The translations under genes were made by a program, and so were the position numbers. From Atopsyche davidsoni (lineage: Eukaryota > Arthropoda > Insecta > Trichoptera > Hydrobiosidae), in NCBI GenBank assembly GCA_022113835.1, contig JAILWY010000029.1, positions 1,560,001 through 1,624,000 on the forward strand: DNA of 64,000 nt, read 5' to 3'. The notes under the pieces were generated by a model that was given only the letters and a program-made list of their open reading frames with translations, was not told the DNA's origin and ran no database searches. Numbering within the stretch: position 1 is the first letter of the stretch; every line of letters begins with the position of its first letter. Shown here piece after piece: positions 33,065 through 45,262 of the stretch.

Positions 33065-34224
33065 TATAATATCACGTGTTTTTCATAGAATAATTTCGAC
33101 ACAGCGAAACCAATTTCGATGTCTCGCAGAGTGAACAACAAGGTGAGGCCTTGATGCAGTGATATATTTATGATTTTCATTTAATTTGCCTGCCGCCTTC
33201 CGCGGGGGGGGTTTGTGGGGGGGGAGGGGGGGGCTAGGGGGTGAGTTTATGGGGGGTGGGGGTGGAGGGGGGTGAGGGGCCCTTTGTAAAAGCGCTAACG
33301 AAGGCGGGGCGAGAGAATTTATCTTTAGAAAGGGGGGCGAATTCTGAAGGCGCAGGCGAGCAGTGCCGGGTAAAGTACGTTTAATATTTAAAAAAAATTA
33401 CAATTAATATTAAAAAAAAAAAAAACTTTGATTTCAGACTGTTTTAATAGTAAAAAAAAATGTTAAAAATTAAACACTCTTTCTAGACTAAAAAAAATAT
33501 TATTTAGACAAAAACACTCACCACCAAAGTATTTTGTATAATACAATTTAGGTACTGTTTTTTTTTTTTTTTTATTAATGTAATCAGTGTATTATATTAT
33601 TTTTAATTCTATATAAAAAAAAAACACTCAATGCGATATTTATAAATGTCGTTTACGTTATTCGTTAAGTATATTTATATTTCCTTTGCATAACTGCTTG
33701 ACATGTTTCAATAATTTTATATTATATTAAATTGCAATTTAAAATTAATATTATTAATAATTAATTAATATTGAAGTACATATATAATTTTAAGCACTGT
33801 GCCTTGCTTGTACGCTATTTTATTCTCAACCATTCTTACGTACAAAAGGCAACCCATATAAGTCGTATGAATAATAACGCAGCGTCTTACAAACTTCCTT
33901 CCAGCTAAATTTATACGTATATTTTATAAACCTACGAGCAATAATTTTATGTAATACTCTACTCGAGGGCAAATTATGTAATTTATGATAAAATTATATT
34001 GAAATATTAAACAATAAATTAATTAACAAACTACATCCATAGTCACAACACAAACATACAAATAAACCTCATACAATATTTCAGTAATCGATTCACAGAT
34101 ATCAAAGAGTCTCCAGATTTTTTTTCAGGTTTTTTTTTTCAGGAGTTTCTGACTATATATTTGTCTATTTATGATTTGTCATCAACAATTAAGCATTATT
34201 ATCAAATCCTTCATATCATATCTG
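32365..34224. other. Non-coding stretch with A-run, TA-run and a long G-run tract
   Basis: Poly-A at about 32371-32392, A-run plus (TA)n at 33031-33068, and G runs at 33203-33275 followed by GC-rich sequence to 33370. The remainder, 33380-34220, is AT-rich and featureless. Confidence 0.45.
33203..33280 (+). repeat. G-run tract with strong G-quadruplex potential
   Basis: More than eight runs of four to eight Gs separated by short loops (for example GGGGGGGG-TTTGT-GGGGGGGG-A-GGGGGGGG-CTA-GGGGG). It sits at the edge of a GC island. A function is not implied by sequence alone. Confidence 0.8.
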
Positions 34225-34375
34225 ATATTTATTCTGCAGTAAGCTCCAGAAACAATAACAAGACCCCCTCTTCTAGGACTAGGTACTTCCAGAAAACTTC
34301 CCTCCACAATCATTCCATGTCTACTACTCCATTACCGAACCTTTACATACACGTTATATGAAAATAAGGAAAAGA
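34225..34375 (-). mobile_element. LINE internal fragment
   Basis: CAATCATTCCATGTCTACTACTCCATTACCGAxCCTTTACA matches 49.82 kb (minus) and, inverted, 48.43 kb. Too short to place in the protein. Confidence 0.5.
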
Positions 34376-35168
34376 AAAATAAAAATATATGTTCCTAAGC
34401 TCATATTTGATGATCGTTGCTTTTATAATTAAAGAGAAAGGTTTAGTTTAGATTATAAGTTTAGAGTATTTTTTGCTATTCATATTCAATGCAATAATGC
34501 AAGTTTGATTTAGTTTGTAAATAAATATTTAATATGTATTTTTAATTAGATGGTTTTTAATATATTACAGCAAAAAATATCTGAAAAAAAGGGAATAATT
34601 TCAATCAATTTAATACTGATCATTTTTTTATACAAACCGTTTAATGCATTTTTTTGCTATATTTGCTTACTAAAAAGTAATGTAGTAACTAAATAATCGA
34701 ATATTAAAAATAATATTGTATTCGACATAAATATTTTCAGTAAATATTAACATTCATATCAACTGAAAGATATATTTACTATACAAATTAAATTTTTACG
34801 TAAACGAAGTGAATTAACGTTCGTCTTAATCCTCGGTTTAAATATACAAAAAAATCTCAATTAATCGCGTGTTTCAATTCCATAAAGTTACCATGGCTTA
34901 AGTTACAATCAATCTTGGACAAGGGTAGTTTTTGCCCCTAATTCCGCCCCCAAGAAACCCTTATCAAATATTTTATTATTCTCCCCCAGTCGGTAGGTAT
35001 AAATCTCACGAATATCCATGATTACTTATAACCAAAGAGATCTCTTTGGCCTAAGACCCGATCTTGGTGGATCAATCTAAATATTTTTTTTTTAGACTAC
35101 TTTTCAATCATTATTCTGACTTGACAATAGAAATGATATAAAATATTTTACGTATATATTATATAAGT
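34376..35168. other. AT-rich non-coding stretch
   Basis: AAGGGTAGTTTTTGCCCC at 34921 is another instance of the island word in a modest GC patch (34900-35070). Nothing else seen. Confidence 0.35.
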
Positions 35169-35538
35169 TACATTGAAGAATCGGAAGTCATACTACAAGA
35201 AGAACTGATCGGAATAAGCACTAATGAAGAACTGAAGGTGCAGTTTATAAAGGTATATCAGCAATTTTGGCTTCAGAGAGACATACCTGCTATTAATCAT
35301 GCATTATTGACTATCGCAAGAAGGTTTTTGATATCTTTTCCATCTTCATACCACACAAAAAAGAATTTCAGTGCAGCTGTCAACCTTCTTACAAAAAAAG
35401 AAATAGTTATTCAATGTTTACATACCGACATAAAATATGGCGCATCTGTATATCAGATATCAAAAATGTGTTTGAAGATACGAAAAACCGGAAAACTCGA
35501 TAAGGGGTCGACTGGTCAAAATAGTTTGGGAACCTCTG
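35169..35538 (+). mobile_element. hAT transposase 3' fragment joined to a captured TIR and hAT terminus
   Basis: From 35172 the frame reads IEESEVILQEELIGISTNEE, then YQQFWLQRDIPAINHALLTI, then FLISFPSSYHTKKNFSAAVN and LLTKK, the conserved hAT C-terminal block. After LLTKK it runs into a reversed ACCGACATAAAATATGGCGC segment, the terminus seen at 5.4 kb, and then into the hAT end GTTTGGGAACCTCTG at 35538. The chimeric junction is shared with the copies at 42.0, 48.6 and 55.5 kb. The left end is truncated. A frame of 121 codons (35238-35603) is open across this, but it is a composite of transposon parts. Confidence 0.8.
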
Positions 35539-35574
35539 GTATAGATGATCGATATATACATACAAAATGTTTGC

Positions 35575-35645
35575 TCTACAGTAGCACTGGTAAAGAGCAC
35601 TAGATCGCAATCATTGTGGCTTTGTTAGTTTAAATCCTAGACGAA
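35575..35645 (+). repeat. tRNA-derived SINE-like fragment
   Basis: AGTAGCACTGGTAAAGAGCA (box A-like) and, about 40 bp later, TTAGTTTAAATCCTAGACG (box B-like). It immediately follows the hAT fragment. No full cloverleaf. Confidence 0.45.
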
Positions 35646-37261
35646 TTTCTTTTCCTATACAGCGTATATAAAAATTATAGAAATTTTTTTTAACATATAT
35701 TATTTTTTAATTAATATATAATATATATGCGAAGTAGTCACTTAAAATATGTTATTTTCTTCCAATAAATATTGAGTCAACGTTTGGGCGTGTACCGCAA
35801 GAATATTTTACCATCCCCCTTCGCTCGCTCGCTATTCAACATTCGTCCATACTTCCTTCGAGAAATTCAATTTAAACATCTCCCCCCCACCCCCGGGCAG
35901 GGGGTGGGTTTTTCCGCCCCTCGCCGACCGAGCAGGCGAAAACGAAGGAACATTATTTATCTTGAAAGCAGAGAAAGGCATGATTAATGTGCCCTGGAAG
36001 GGAGGTTCTCCAACCCCTCGCCTTGAGGGTAAAAAACAAAAGCCCGCTAAGATTCATAAGGGTAGATTCTGAGATTGAGGGGCGGAGCTTGAAGATTTTT
36101 GCTCGATAAAGCCTGCTTTGATGTGGCGGCTGCTAATACACATTTTTTTTTTATTAAATTCGCAATCTAGGCAAGTGTGATCAAAAATGTGGCAAAAAAT
36201 CGAATATGATATGAATTTATCACTTGCTAAAAAAAACGCATTGCATGTATATTTTTATTTTAAATAATAATTTTAATTATTAAGTTTTGCATACTGTAAT
36301 ATAAATACAACATATCACTATAAGAATACCTAGTATAAAAAAATATTTTTTTCTGTCTACAATTGATTCTATCAACACTCTTCTACACATAGCAAATATG
36401 TAAAAATCAAATAAATTTGTTTCTTTTTTACTTAATGAATATTTTTTGTACTTTAAAGTCTAAAAATATTTTTAATGTCCTCTAAATTTTCGTCTAAACT
36501 GGTCATCAATGACTTTGTTCAAAATCGGGTATAGAATTTTAGATTCAACTCCAGGTGGACAAAAGTTTCCCACCGGCGCAAAATTGTATTATAATTCACT
36601 TTAAGCCGCCTACACGCGTTGTGAAAACACCGACAAACAAACGGTAATTGGTTAAAAGCATCCGCTCGTGTCTCGATATTTAGGAAAAACTATACATTAA
36701 AAAAAAGACACTGTTATTTAATCACACTTTGGTACAAAAGATGAAAAAACGTTGACAAAAGAAATAATTTTTTTTTTAATGAAAATTAAATATTTTTATG
36801 AAAAAAATTAATAATAATGAAGGTTAATATTTGGAATTATTAAAAAAAAATATATATATATTTATATATATATATATCATTGCAGCCTATCCCAATTATT
36901 ATATGTGGATCCTTAGTACAACGATTTTGCTAGAGTACTCTTAAAATAATTTCCTCAGCCGTTAACGCCTATATTATATTTTTTTTTCTATAAATTAACT
37001 TCTTAGTGGCACCTTTGTTGGCTGAGACCCCAGCCTCCCCGCGGCAGGGTAGCGGCGGCCAAAGAAGACGTCTTTAATTAAATTTCTAATACATAATTCA
37101 GACTCAACGCGCGGCTGCTGGCAGGGCATAATAAATGCGAGGAAAGAGGGGTGGAACAGCACAGCGGGTAGCTACGCCAAAAATAACAACCGAAATTACA
37201 CGCATACACACATACTTAATAAAAAAAAAAATAAAAAAAAATATTACACCGTACATTGCAG
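35646..37261. other. Non-coding stretch, GC patches 35810-36110 and 37010-37160
   Basis: The AT-rich remainder includes (TA)n at 36851-36878 and A-runs near 37221-37242. CGCCTACACGCGTTGTGAAAACACC at 36609 is one of a dispersed set of similar motifs. No gene. Confidence 0.4.
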
Positions 37262-37970
37262 CCAAAAATTATGAGCACATTTGGTAAAGTAATACTTCAA
37301 ATAGCGGTCAAAATTATTTTCATAACTCGACTGAAAAATACTGAAAAACCCTAACAAAGAAAAAGTGCCCGCAAAAAAAATATTCGTTATCTCCTAGCCA
37401 TTAAGCTATTCATATTTGGCGTTTGACCTAACCTAACCTAATCTAACCAAAAATTATGAGCACTTTGGTAAAGTAAGACTTCAAATAGCGGTCAAAATTA
37501 TTTTCATAACTCGACTGAAAAATACTGAAAAACCATAACAAGTGCCCATAAAAAAAATATTCGTAATCTCCCGGCCATTAAGCTATTCATATTTGGCGTT
37601 TGACCTAACCTAACCTAACCTAACCAAAAATTATGAGCACTTTGGTAAAGTAAGACTTCAAATAGTAGTCAAAATTATTTTCATAACTCGACTGAAAAAT
37701 ACTGAAAAACCCTAACAAAGAAAAAGTGCCCACAAAAAAAATATTCGTATTCTCCTAGCCATTAAGCTATTCATATTTGGCGTTTGACCTAACCTAACCT
37801 AACCTAACCAAAAATTATGAGCACTTTTGGTAAAGTAAGACTTCAAATAGCGGTCAAAATTATTTTCATAACTCGACTGAAAAATACTGAAAATCCCTTT
37901 CAAAGAAAAAAGTGCCCACAAAAAAAATATTCGTAATCGCCTAGCCATTAAGCTATTCATATTTGGCGTG
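37262..37970. repeat. Tandem repeat (178-184 bp, 4 units) with embedded (CCTAA)n telomere motifs
   Basis: CCAAAAATTATGAGCAC starts units at 37262, 37446, 37624 and 37808. The first three units end in TTTGACCTAACCTAACC(TAACC) and lead straight into the next. The last ends in TTTGGCGTGTGTG without the telomere run. Shared blocks include CATAACTCGACTGAAAAATA and AGCTATTCATATTTGGCG. No coding. Confidence 0.95.
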
Positions 37971-40900
37971 TGTGTAACAACGTGAATAAAATAAAAAATA
38001 TGATGAAAAACGAGATGCGGTCATTTTTTTAAATGATTTTATTTTTTTAGTTTATACCTTGTCAGGATCTGATAATGTCCTTATTAGGCGAAAGGGTTTG
38101 CTGAAGACAATTTGAAATAGTGTGTTAGTGATTTTTTTATAGGGAATTCGTATAGTTTTTAATCGTTCAATAATGTATTAGTTTTAAAATAATATAAATG
38201 AATAAGAAAACAGCTGTGTTTTTTTTTATTGAAAGGTCAATTTTTGCGACTTACAATAATCACTTATTGAATATAATAAATGCAAGCTCTTATATTATTT
38301 ATGCTTAAATGCCTACTGCTCATAGAAAAGACCAAATCAATATAAAATATTTATAATAGTTATTGATAATAAATAATTAATTAATATTTTCTTGAATATA
38401 CGTATGTCTATATCGTATACAATGTGTAATGGAATCTATTCTTTGTTCCATACGATATTTAATAAAACCATATTTCAAGAACTCTGAATCGAAGTCTGTA
38501 CCAAGAAAGCGATTTTGTTAGACATTCAGTTCCAAAGCCTGCTTTTGAAGTGTATAAATTGCTTTATTCAGTTATACTTTGATATTTAATAAATAATTAT
38601 TCTAATAAATTGATATAAATCTTAGGAAATATATAAACTCAAAATTATTAAGAGAAAATTGGAAATATAAAGCCTCTAGTAAACACACCAAATTGTATGA
38701 ATACTATACAATTATACTTATTGTGTTTAACTGTAAAATTGATTAATTTCAATTGTAACATTAATAAATATATTGAATATTTAATATATAAGCATTAAAA
38801 AAAATGTATACTGTATTACTTCTACTGCTTATGAGTAATTAATTTAAATATGAATTGTCGATGAAAATCTTTAAAATTTTACATTCAATATATTAAACAA
38901 AAAACTACTCAATTTTATGTAATTTTTAAAATATTTACTACCTACCTAATTTTTTTTTCACACGTGAAACGACAAAGAAAAACATAAAAAAAAGATTCTT
39001 CCTATTTTCATATCAGAATCGATTACTGCAATATTGAAATTCAGTAATTAAAATGATATTTTTGTATATCTGTGCTACCAATGCTTCTCTTTAACTACTC
39101 GATATATACTTTATACAGTTTCATTATTATTTTTTTACGTAGCTTTTAATCGACTCATATATTTTTATAATCTATAATTAAATTATTAACTTAGCAATGA
39201 TACGTCAATTGCTATACTTGTATATAACTGTTAAAATTCTCGTCAAGTTACAGTTACAGTAGAAAGAGAGATATCGTCATCAAGCAGCAATTGCTATGAG
39301 TTTAAATTCATATCCAATACCTTTAAAAAATAAATATTTTATAAGTGTTGTATCGAGATTTTTGTTGCACACCTTGTGTATTAAATATTTAGTCAAATAT
39401 ACATATTTAAAAAAAAATTAATTTAAACATTATTCACACAATTTAAATATTATGAAACTATCAAACTATAATTTACATTAAGGGCTTACTAACGACATCT
39501 TACAATAAGTAGCCAAACTATCAAAAAATCGCTACTTATGCGAAAAATTTATATAATTATAAAAATATGTTTTTCTTATTTATTTTAAATTTCTAAACTG
39601 TGTTTATTATAATATTAAAAATATTATACTGTGTGTTTTATGTGTAATTATAATATAAAAAATAATGCGACATCTATGAATCGATAGAAATGCAATAAAA
39701 GCGCCATCTGATAGTAAATAGAAAACAACAATGGCAATGTTTAGTTTATTTTATATACTGATTTAATTATTTTTAACATTTTTTTACTTATTATGATGTA
39801 TATATACTTATCACAATAAATCTATGTTTGCAAAAAAATGTTTCAAAATATTACTGTTAAATATATTATAAATAAAAATAAAAAGACAATATCCCATTCA
39901 AATATGTTTATCTGTGTTATTTGTGTCTATCTTTGTCTTACATTCTACTATATATATTTATATATATATAAAGACTATTGGTGAGAGGGAGAAAAGCGAG
40001 GCGTTGTGAGATAGAAACAAGGGTGAGTTTCTTAGCTGAGGTCACATACAAATATGATTCGAGGCCAGTAGTTCTCAAAGTTTTACTGACAACAATCCTT
40101 TTTAAGTTAAAACACTTTAATAATTATTGATTCTTGTTTTAAAAAAGAGCCAAATTTTATTTCTGAAATAATCATATTTGTTTTATTTATTGATTTAAAT
40201 AATTTTTGCGACCAATGTAACTACATTTAAAAGCAACTGCTTAAATATGTTGAATATGGTATTGTTTCCTTATACAATATATTTTTTTACAAGTATTCGA
40301 TAAATCTGTATGGATTGTAAAATAATTTATTCTATATTTAATAATAATTGTGGGAAATACTTTATTTCACAGTTGTATTGTATTGTAAAAAACCAATTAA
40401 TGATAATAAATTTAATTTGTATTTCGTTTGTGTCTTAATAATAAATTAATTATTTTCTACATGAACTAAATAATACTTGTACTTTTGGGTTGATTTGAAT
40501 ATATTTCATCAATATTAACACTTTGGAAATTCTCATGAAAATAATAATGAGAAGTAGTTTGCATAAATTTTTTTTTTTTTTTTTACGAATGTATATCACT
40601 ACTTTCATAATTTTTTTTTATTGAATTTATATACAATATATTTTTAATATTATTTAGTATTAAATTTTACATTTTAGGAGCCACAGATATTAGTCTACGG
40701 GCGTATCTGTCAAAGTTATTATGCAACGTCGCCATCTATGAGCGAGTAGCGCAACGTACCCTGGGGTGAGTGTCCTCGCTAAAGGAAAGGTGGGGGTCTC
40801 GGCTTAAGCGATATTAGAAATTCATATTAAAGGATGGCCAGCCAACTTATGTATATTCAAGAATGGTTTATCTTCTACTCTTTTGCTTAGCATAAGCTAG

Positions 40901-42036
40901 ATTATAGCTATGATCATCAATTTATAATAATTATTATTTCTAGTAACTCACTTACTATTTTGCTACTAACTACTAGTTTTTTTTTTCACAAATTCATCGC
41001 TTAAATTTACACTTTGTATTTTAATAATTATCCTATGAACACGTTAAATTATATATTTTTTTGTAATTTTGTCTTACCCTTAATATTGTACTTAGTTGTG
41101 ACTTATGTGCAAATAAAAGTATTTCACATTTAATGTAGGGTTGTTTTAACGTATATTACCATTATTACATAACTAAAAAATACAATTATTTTACTTACTA
41201 CGTATAAATATGATTATACAGTAAAAAAATTATTTTGAAAATATTACACAAATAAATTATGTAGCAGATGAACAAACACGATATTTGAGTTCCAATTTAT
41301 TTATTTTATTTATTCATATAGTTCAGTTTTGATATTAAGAGCTATAAACTCTGTCCTTTTCATAAACAAGAAAAAAATTATGTCATGCCCCGTATTTTCA
41401 GAAATAAATCACTTTCAGCCTTGCGTAGATTTCATACCTTGCCAGTGGATTACAGCCTCTCCCACTCATGGTGTATGGATCCACAAGACCGCGATTGAAG
41501 CCAATAATAAAAGTTCCAGTATACACATTAGATGATAGTCCGAAGGAGATATTATTGTTTTAAAATCATTAAATTACAAAGAATACCTTCAGACTGTCGC
41601 TGTCATGTTTTTATTATATTGCCTTTCCTTTAACATGGTTACAGTGTTTTTTTTTATATCAGCATGAGTGTAAAGTGTTCATATTTGAAAAATTAAATAA
41701 AATAAATAAAATATATAGTTTCAGGAAATTGTTTTGTTATTTTTACAAATTGTACAACATCGATTAATTTAATATGAATCTACTTTTTCATTATTACTGA
41801 TGCAGAGATGCTCTAATTTACTCTACAGCCTTAAAGTGGTGACCAAAGTATATTGACTATTTAAATACTTCTATATTCCCCTTTTATTCAACAAACATGA
41901 ACAGCCAATGAGCTAGAAGATTACGACAACGTTTGTATTTGAGCACTTTTAACTTTTGGAGTGAACGCCTTTTCAAACCTTTTTCATTCAATAAAAAACA
42001 CTACAACCAGCATAAAAAAAAAACTGTTTACTGTGC
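37971..42036. other. Long AT-rich desert
   Basis: About 4 kb of low-complexity AT-rich sequence. A GC patch lies at 40690-40810 (GTCGCCATCTATGAGCGAG). At 40062 CAGTAGTTCTCAAAGTTTT resembles a hAT terminus, but no partner end is visible. On the minus strand 41391-41530 is open for about 46 codons (GTFIIGFNRGLVDPYTMSGR and following), without a recognised family. Confidence 0.45.
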
Positions 42037-42044
42037 GTTTAGAT

Positions 42045-42503
42045 CATAGGTTCCCTAACTTTTTTGTTTCGTCGACCCCTTGTCAAGTTTTCCTGTTTTT
42101 CGTAGCCTTGCTAATATTTAATTTTTTGCAAATTCATAATTTTCAAACATATTTTTGACATCTGATATACAGGGTGCGCCATATTTTATGTCGGTATGTA
42201 AACATTGAATAACTATTTCTTTTTTTTGTGAAAAAGGTTGACAACTGCACTGAAACCCTTCTCCATGTGGTATGAAGATGGAAAAGCTATCAAAGACCTT
42301 CTTGCGATAGTCCATAATGCAGGATTAGCAGCATTATTATGTAAGTACATAGGTTCATTTACGGAATGTCTAAATTTTAGTGATGACCTGCTTAAATGGG
42401 ATCCACTCTCGTAGACCCCTAATTTAATTTTTCGCTATCATTGACCCCTTGCAGGGCAAAATCGACCCCTGGGGGTCGATATTGACCACTTCGGGAACCA
42501 GTG
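42045..42503 (-). mobile_element. hAT deletion derivative, 459 bp, perfect 8-bp target duplication
   Basis: GTTTAGAT at 42037-42044 and again at 42504-42511 flanks CATAGGTTCCCTAAC...TTCGGGAACCAGTG (imperfect TIRs). On the minus strand remnants of the hAT C-terminus are readable (HGEGFQCSCQPFSQKKEIVIQ, out of frame in part), followed by the captured GCGCCATATTTTAT terminus. Internal word GACCCCTTGCAGGGCAAAATCGACCCCTGG is a small palindromic GC-rich end motif shared with the 48.9- and 55.8-kb copies. Confidence 0.92.
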
Positions 42504-42511
42504 GTTTAGAT

Positions 42512-43129
42512 TGAATCCAGTCGATCAGATCAAAGAAAGTTGATAATCGTTTTAGCGACGTTCAAAAAAATATTTTTCAGTAAGAGTGATTGCTATTGCT
42601 ACTTAAAGCCGTTTAAAATAAATTCCACTGCAGCCAATCAAGGAATATTTTAGCAGCCAACCAATCAATTTCAGCGTCTTACATGATGGGCCGCTCGTAA
42701 AACTACCCTTGCGCATTACAAGAACATCAAAGTACTACCCTTAGACCATTCAGAATGCGCCCTGGTCACGGAGCCCATATTAAAATTCCTCAGCCTGATT
42801 TCAGATTGTGCTCAGACCTTCTACTACATGCCTGTGGGGGTGATCTTACATATTAGTGCATTGTTGGATTCCCAAGACGTTTTAAGGGATGTTAAGGCTG
42901 CTGGAATCAAATCTCCGAGTGGCCATGTAACAACTTCGTGAATATAAGGGCTGTGCCGACTTTGGGCGAGTATTCTAAAAAAAACTGCGTGCTAAATATT
43001 CATTATACGCGTCTACTAAAAAAATATTTTAAGCTCATAAAATATTTGGTAACAATATTTTTTTTTACATTTAATTAATATTAATAAATGATAAAAAAAA
43101 TAAAAAATATAAGAAACTAATGCAAAGTT
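42512..43129. other. Non-coding stretch with GC island words
   Basis: TAAAACTACCCTTGCG (42698) and GTACTACCCTTAG (42731) in a moderately GC-rich patch 42650-42960, then AT-rich sequence. No gene. Confidence 0.4.
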
Positions 43130-43845
43130 AATTTTTGTCATACAATATTAAATACAAGATTACTTCATCACATTGATTTTCTGCTCTCTATGAAAATGAA
43201 CGACTAGACAAAAAGACAAAAATATAATAAAATAGCCGTAATTGTGTTAAAATTTATAATATTTGTGATCAGCCAAACGGCTAGGAGACTACATCATATT
43301 TATGTGACGTGGCTTTCAAGGGAGGATCAGATCAAAATTGTGGCCTAAGGGTTGCTGGATACATATTAGATATCTATATATTCAATATTTGAAGTGAATA
43401 TTAACTTGAAATGTGAAGGTTTTATTCTTGTCAGATGTTAATAATTTTTTTAGTTTATTGAATGCATTAATATTTTATAAATCCGCATTTTTCTTCCGAA
43501 CAGGTTCACACTGTCTATCATGTTATTTAATCACACGTGATTAATTAATTTTGATTATCTTCTTCAGATGCTAATTCTCTAAACCGTCTCACTGAACAAA
43601 TCTCTATATTGGGCCAATCTCATAATTTCGGCTGCATTCGCAAATTCCAGCCATTATCACACGTTCTTCATCCATGTTGACTTTATTCTTCCTATGCCTC
43701 TTTTTACATATATTTTTCACCAAAAAAAATCATTTTTACCATCATCTTAAGTAATTCTGTGCAAGACTCTCTTATCTGTGTCACAGTCAATCAATGGTAT
43801 TTTAATTATTCTCTTACTAAGACACATTTCAAAAGTATATTTTTG
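43130..43845 (-). repeat. Inverted duplication, left arm (about 0.72 kb)
   Basis: Its reverse complement matches 44512-45262 over essentially its whole length, for example CCGCATTTTTCTTCCGAAC at 43484 against GTTCGGAAGAAAAATGCGG at 44883. I see roughly one mismatch per 10-20 bases and small indels, so the duplication is not brand new. Contains a minus-strand LINE 3' end (about 43590-43660). Confidence 0.93.
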
Positions 43846-44511
43846 TTTCAATATATATTATGTTAAAATTGGGGTAGTTATCAGAATGCAACGTTACTGT
43901 ATGAAGTTTTCAGCATCACCTGCAAAGGTTTGCAAAGGTATACGAATTCGCAGAAAACGGTCGGACGTTCGATAGTGTTAAGGACTTAATTACAATTATT
44001 AATATTATTTCAAAAACAAATTAATTCAACAACAACCGTAATTGTTCAAAATCAAGACACAATCAATATAAACCAAACTACTTCAATAAATTATTCCAGC
44101 ACTATTTATCTCCAAGACGGGCGAGTAATCCCGTGATTATTCCGGAATTTATATTCTCTGTTTGTTTTCTCATTAAAACTTAGCGAATTGAATGGAGCTG
44201 CCTCCTGTTTATCATATTCCTTACTGCCATCCCCCGAAACCGCCACCTTACCATCCCCCACCCCCTCCGACCCCTTATATAAAGTATATTATGTGTACGT
44301 ACCGGAAATAAGCGAGAGCAAGTGGAGCGCTTTACGTAATTTCAAGTATTAAGCCGATTACTTTTTTTCGTTTAAAAAAAATGCTACATACAAAATTTGT
44401 CGAATGCAGAAGAAAACGCGATTTCAACCCCCGCATAAAGTGCCGAAAGGGTTGAAGACAACGATTTCTTTTATTTACTTTAAATACATTTTTGTTTTCA
44501 GCGTGAAGTGG
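43846..44511. other. Spacer of the inverted duplication
   Basis: About 665 bp, unlike the arms, with a GC patch at 44210-44330 and the word TTGGGGTAGTTATC at 43868. No coding signal. Confidence 0.6.
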
Positions 44512-45262
44512 AAACAAAAATATACTTTTGAAATGTGTCTTAGTAAGAGAATAATTTAAAAAAACCATTGATTGACTGTGACACAGATAAGAGAGTCTTG
44601 CACAGAATTACTTAAGATGATGGTAAAAATGCTTTCATAAAACTACTGCTGATGATTTTTTTTGTGAAAAATATATGTAAAAAGAGGCATAGGAAGAATA
44701 AAGCCAACATGGATGAAGAATGTGTGATAATGGTTGGAATTTGCGAATGCAGCCGAAATTATGAGATTGGCCCAATATAGAGATTTGTTCAGTGAGACGG
44801 TTTAGAGAATTAGCATCTGAAGAAGATAATCAAAATTAATTAATCACGTGTGATTAAATAACATGATAGACAGTGTGAACCAGTTCGGAAGAAAAATGCG
44901 GATTTATAAAATATTAATGCATTCAATAAACTAAAAAAATTATTAACATCTGACAAGAATAAAACCTTCATATTTCATGTTAATATTCACTCCAAATATT
45001 TAATATATAGATATATAATATGTATCCAGCAACCCTTAGGCCACAATTTTGATCTGATCCTCCCTTGAAAGCCACGTCACATAAATATGCTGTAGTCTCC
45101 TAGCCATTTTGCTGATCACAATTATCATAAATTTAAACACAATTACAGCTATTTCAATATATTTTTGTCTTATTGTCTAATCGTTCATTTTCATAGAGAG
45201 CAGAAAATCAATGTGATGAGGTAATCTTGTGTTTAATATTGTGTGACAAAAATTAACTGAAA
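44512..45262 (+). repeat. Inverted duplication, right arm, with LINE 3' end
   Basis: Mirror of 43130-43845. At 44731-44808 it reads EFANAAEIMRLAQYRDLFSE followed by TV and a stop, the LINE terminal peptide. Upstream GAGAGTCTTGCACAGAATTAC is shared with 25.16 kb. The duplicated segment was therefore at least partly LINE-derived. Confidence 0.93.

Noticed and set aside
35238..35603. 121-codon frame as a single gene
   Set aside because: It is a chain of hAT transposase end, captured TIR, hAT terminus and flanking DNA. Open by chance.
40062..40140. hAT element starting CAGTAGTTCTCAAAGTTTT
   Set aside because: Only one terminus is visible. I found no inverted partner or 8-bp duplication downstream.
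41391..41530. 46-codon minus-strand frame as an exon
   Set aside because: It reads plausibly (GFNRGLVDPYTMSGR), but no family is recognised, no good donor or acceptor pair brackets it, and it lies in an AT desert.
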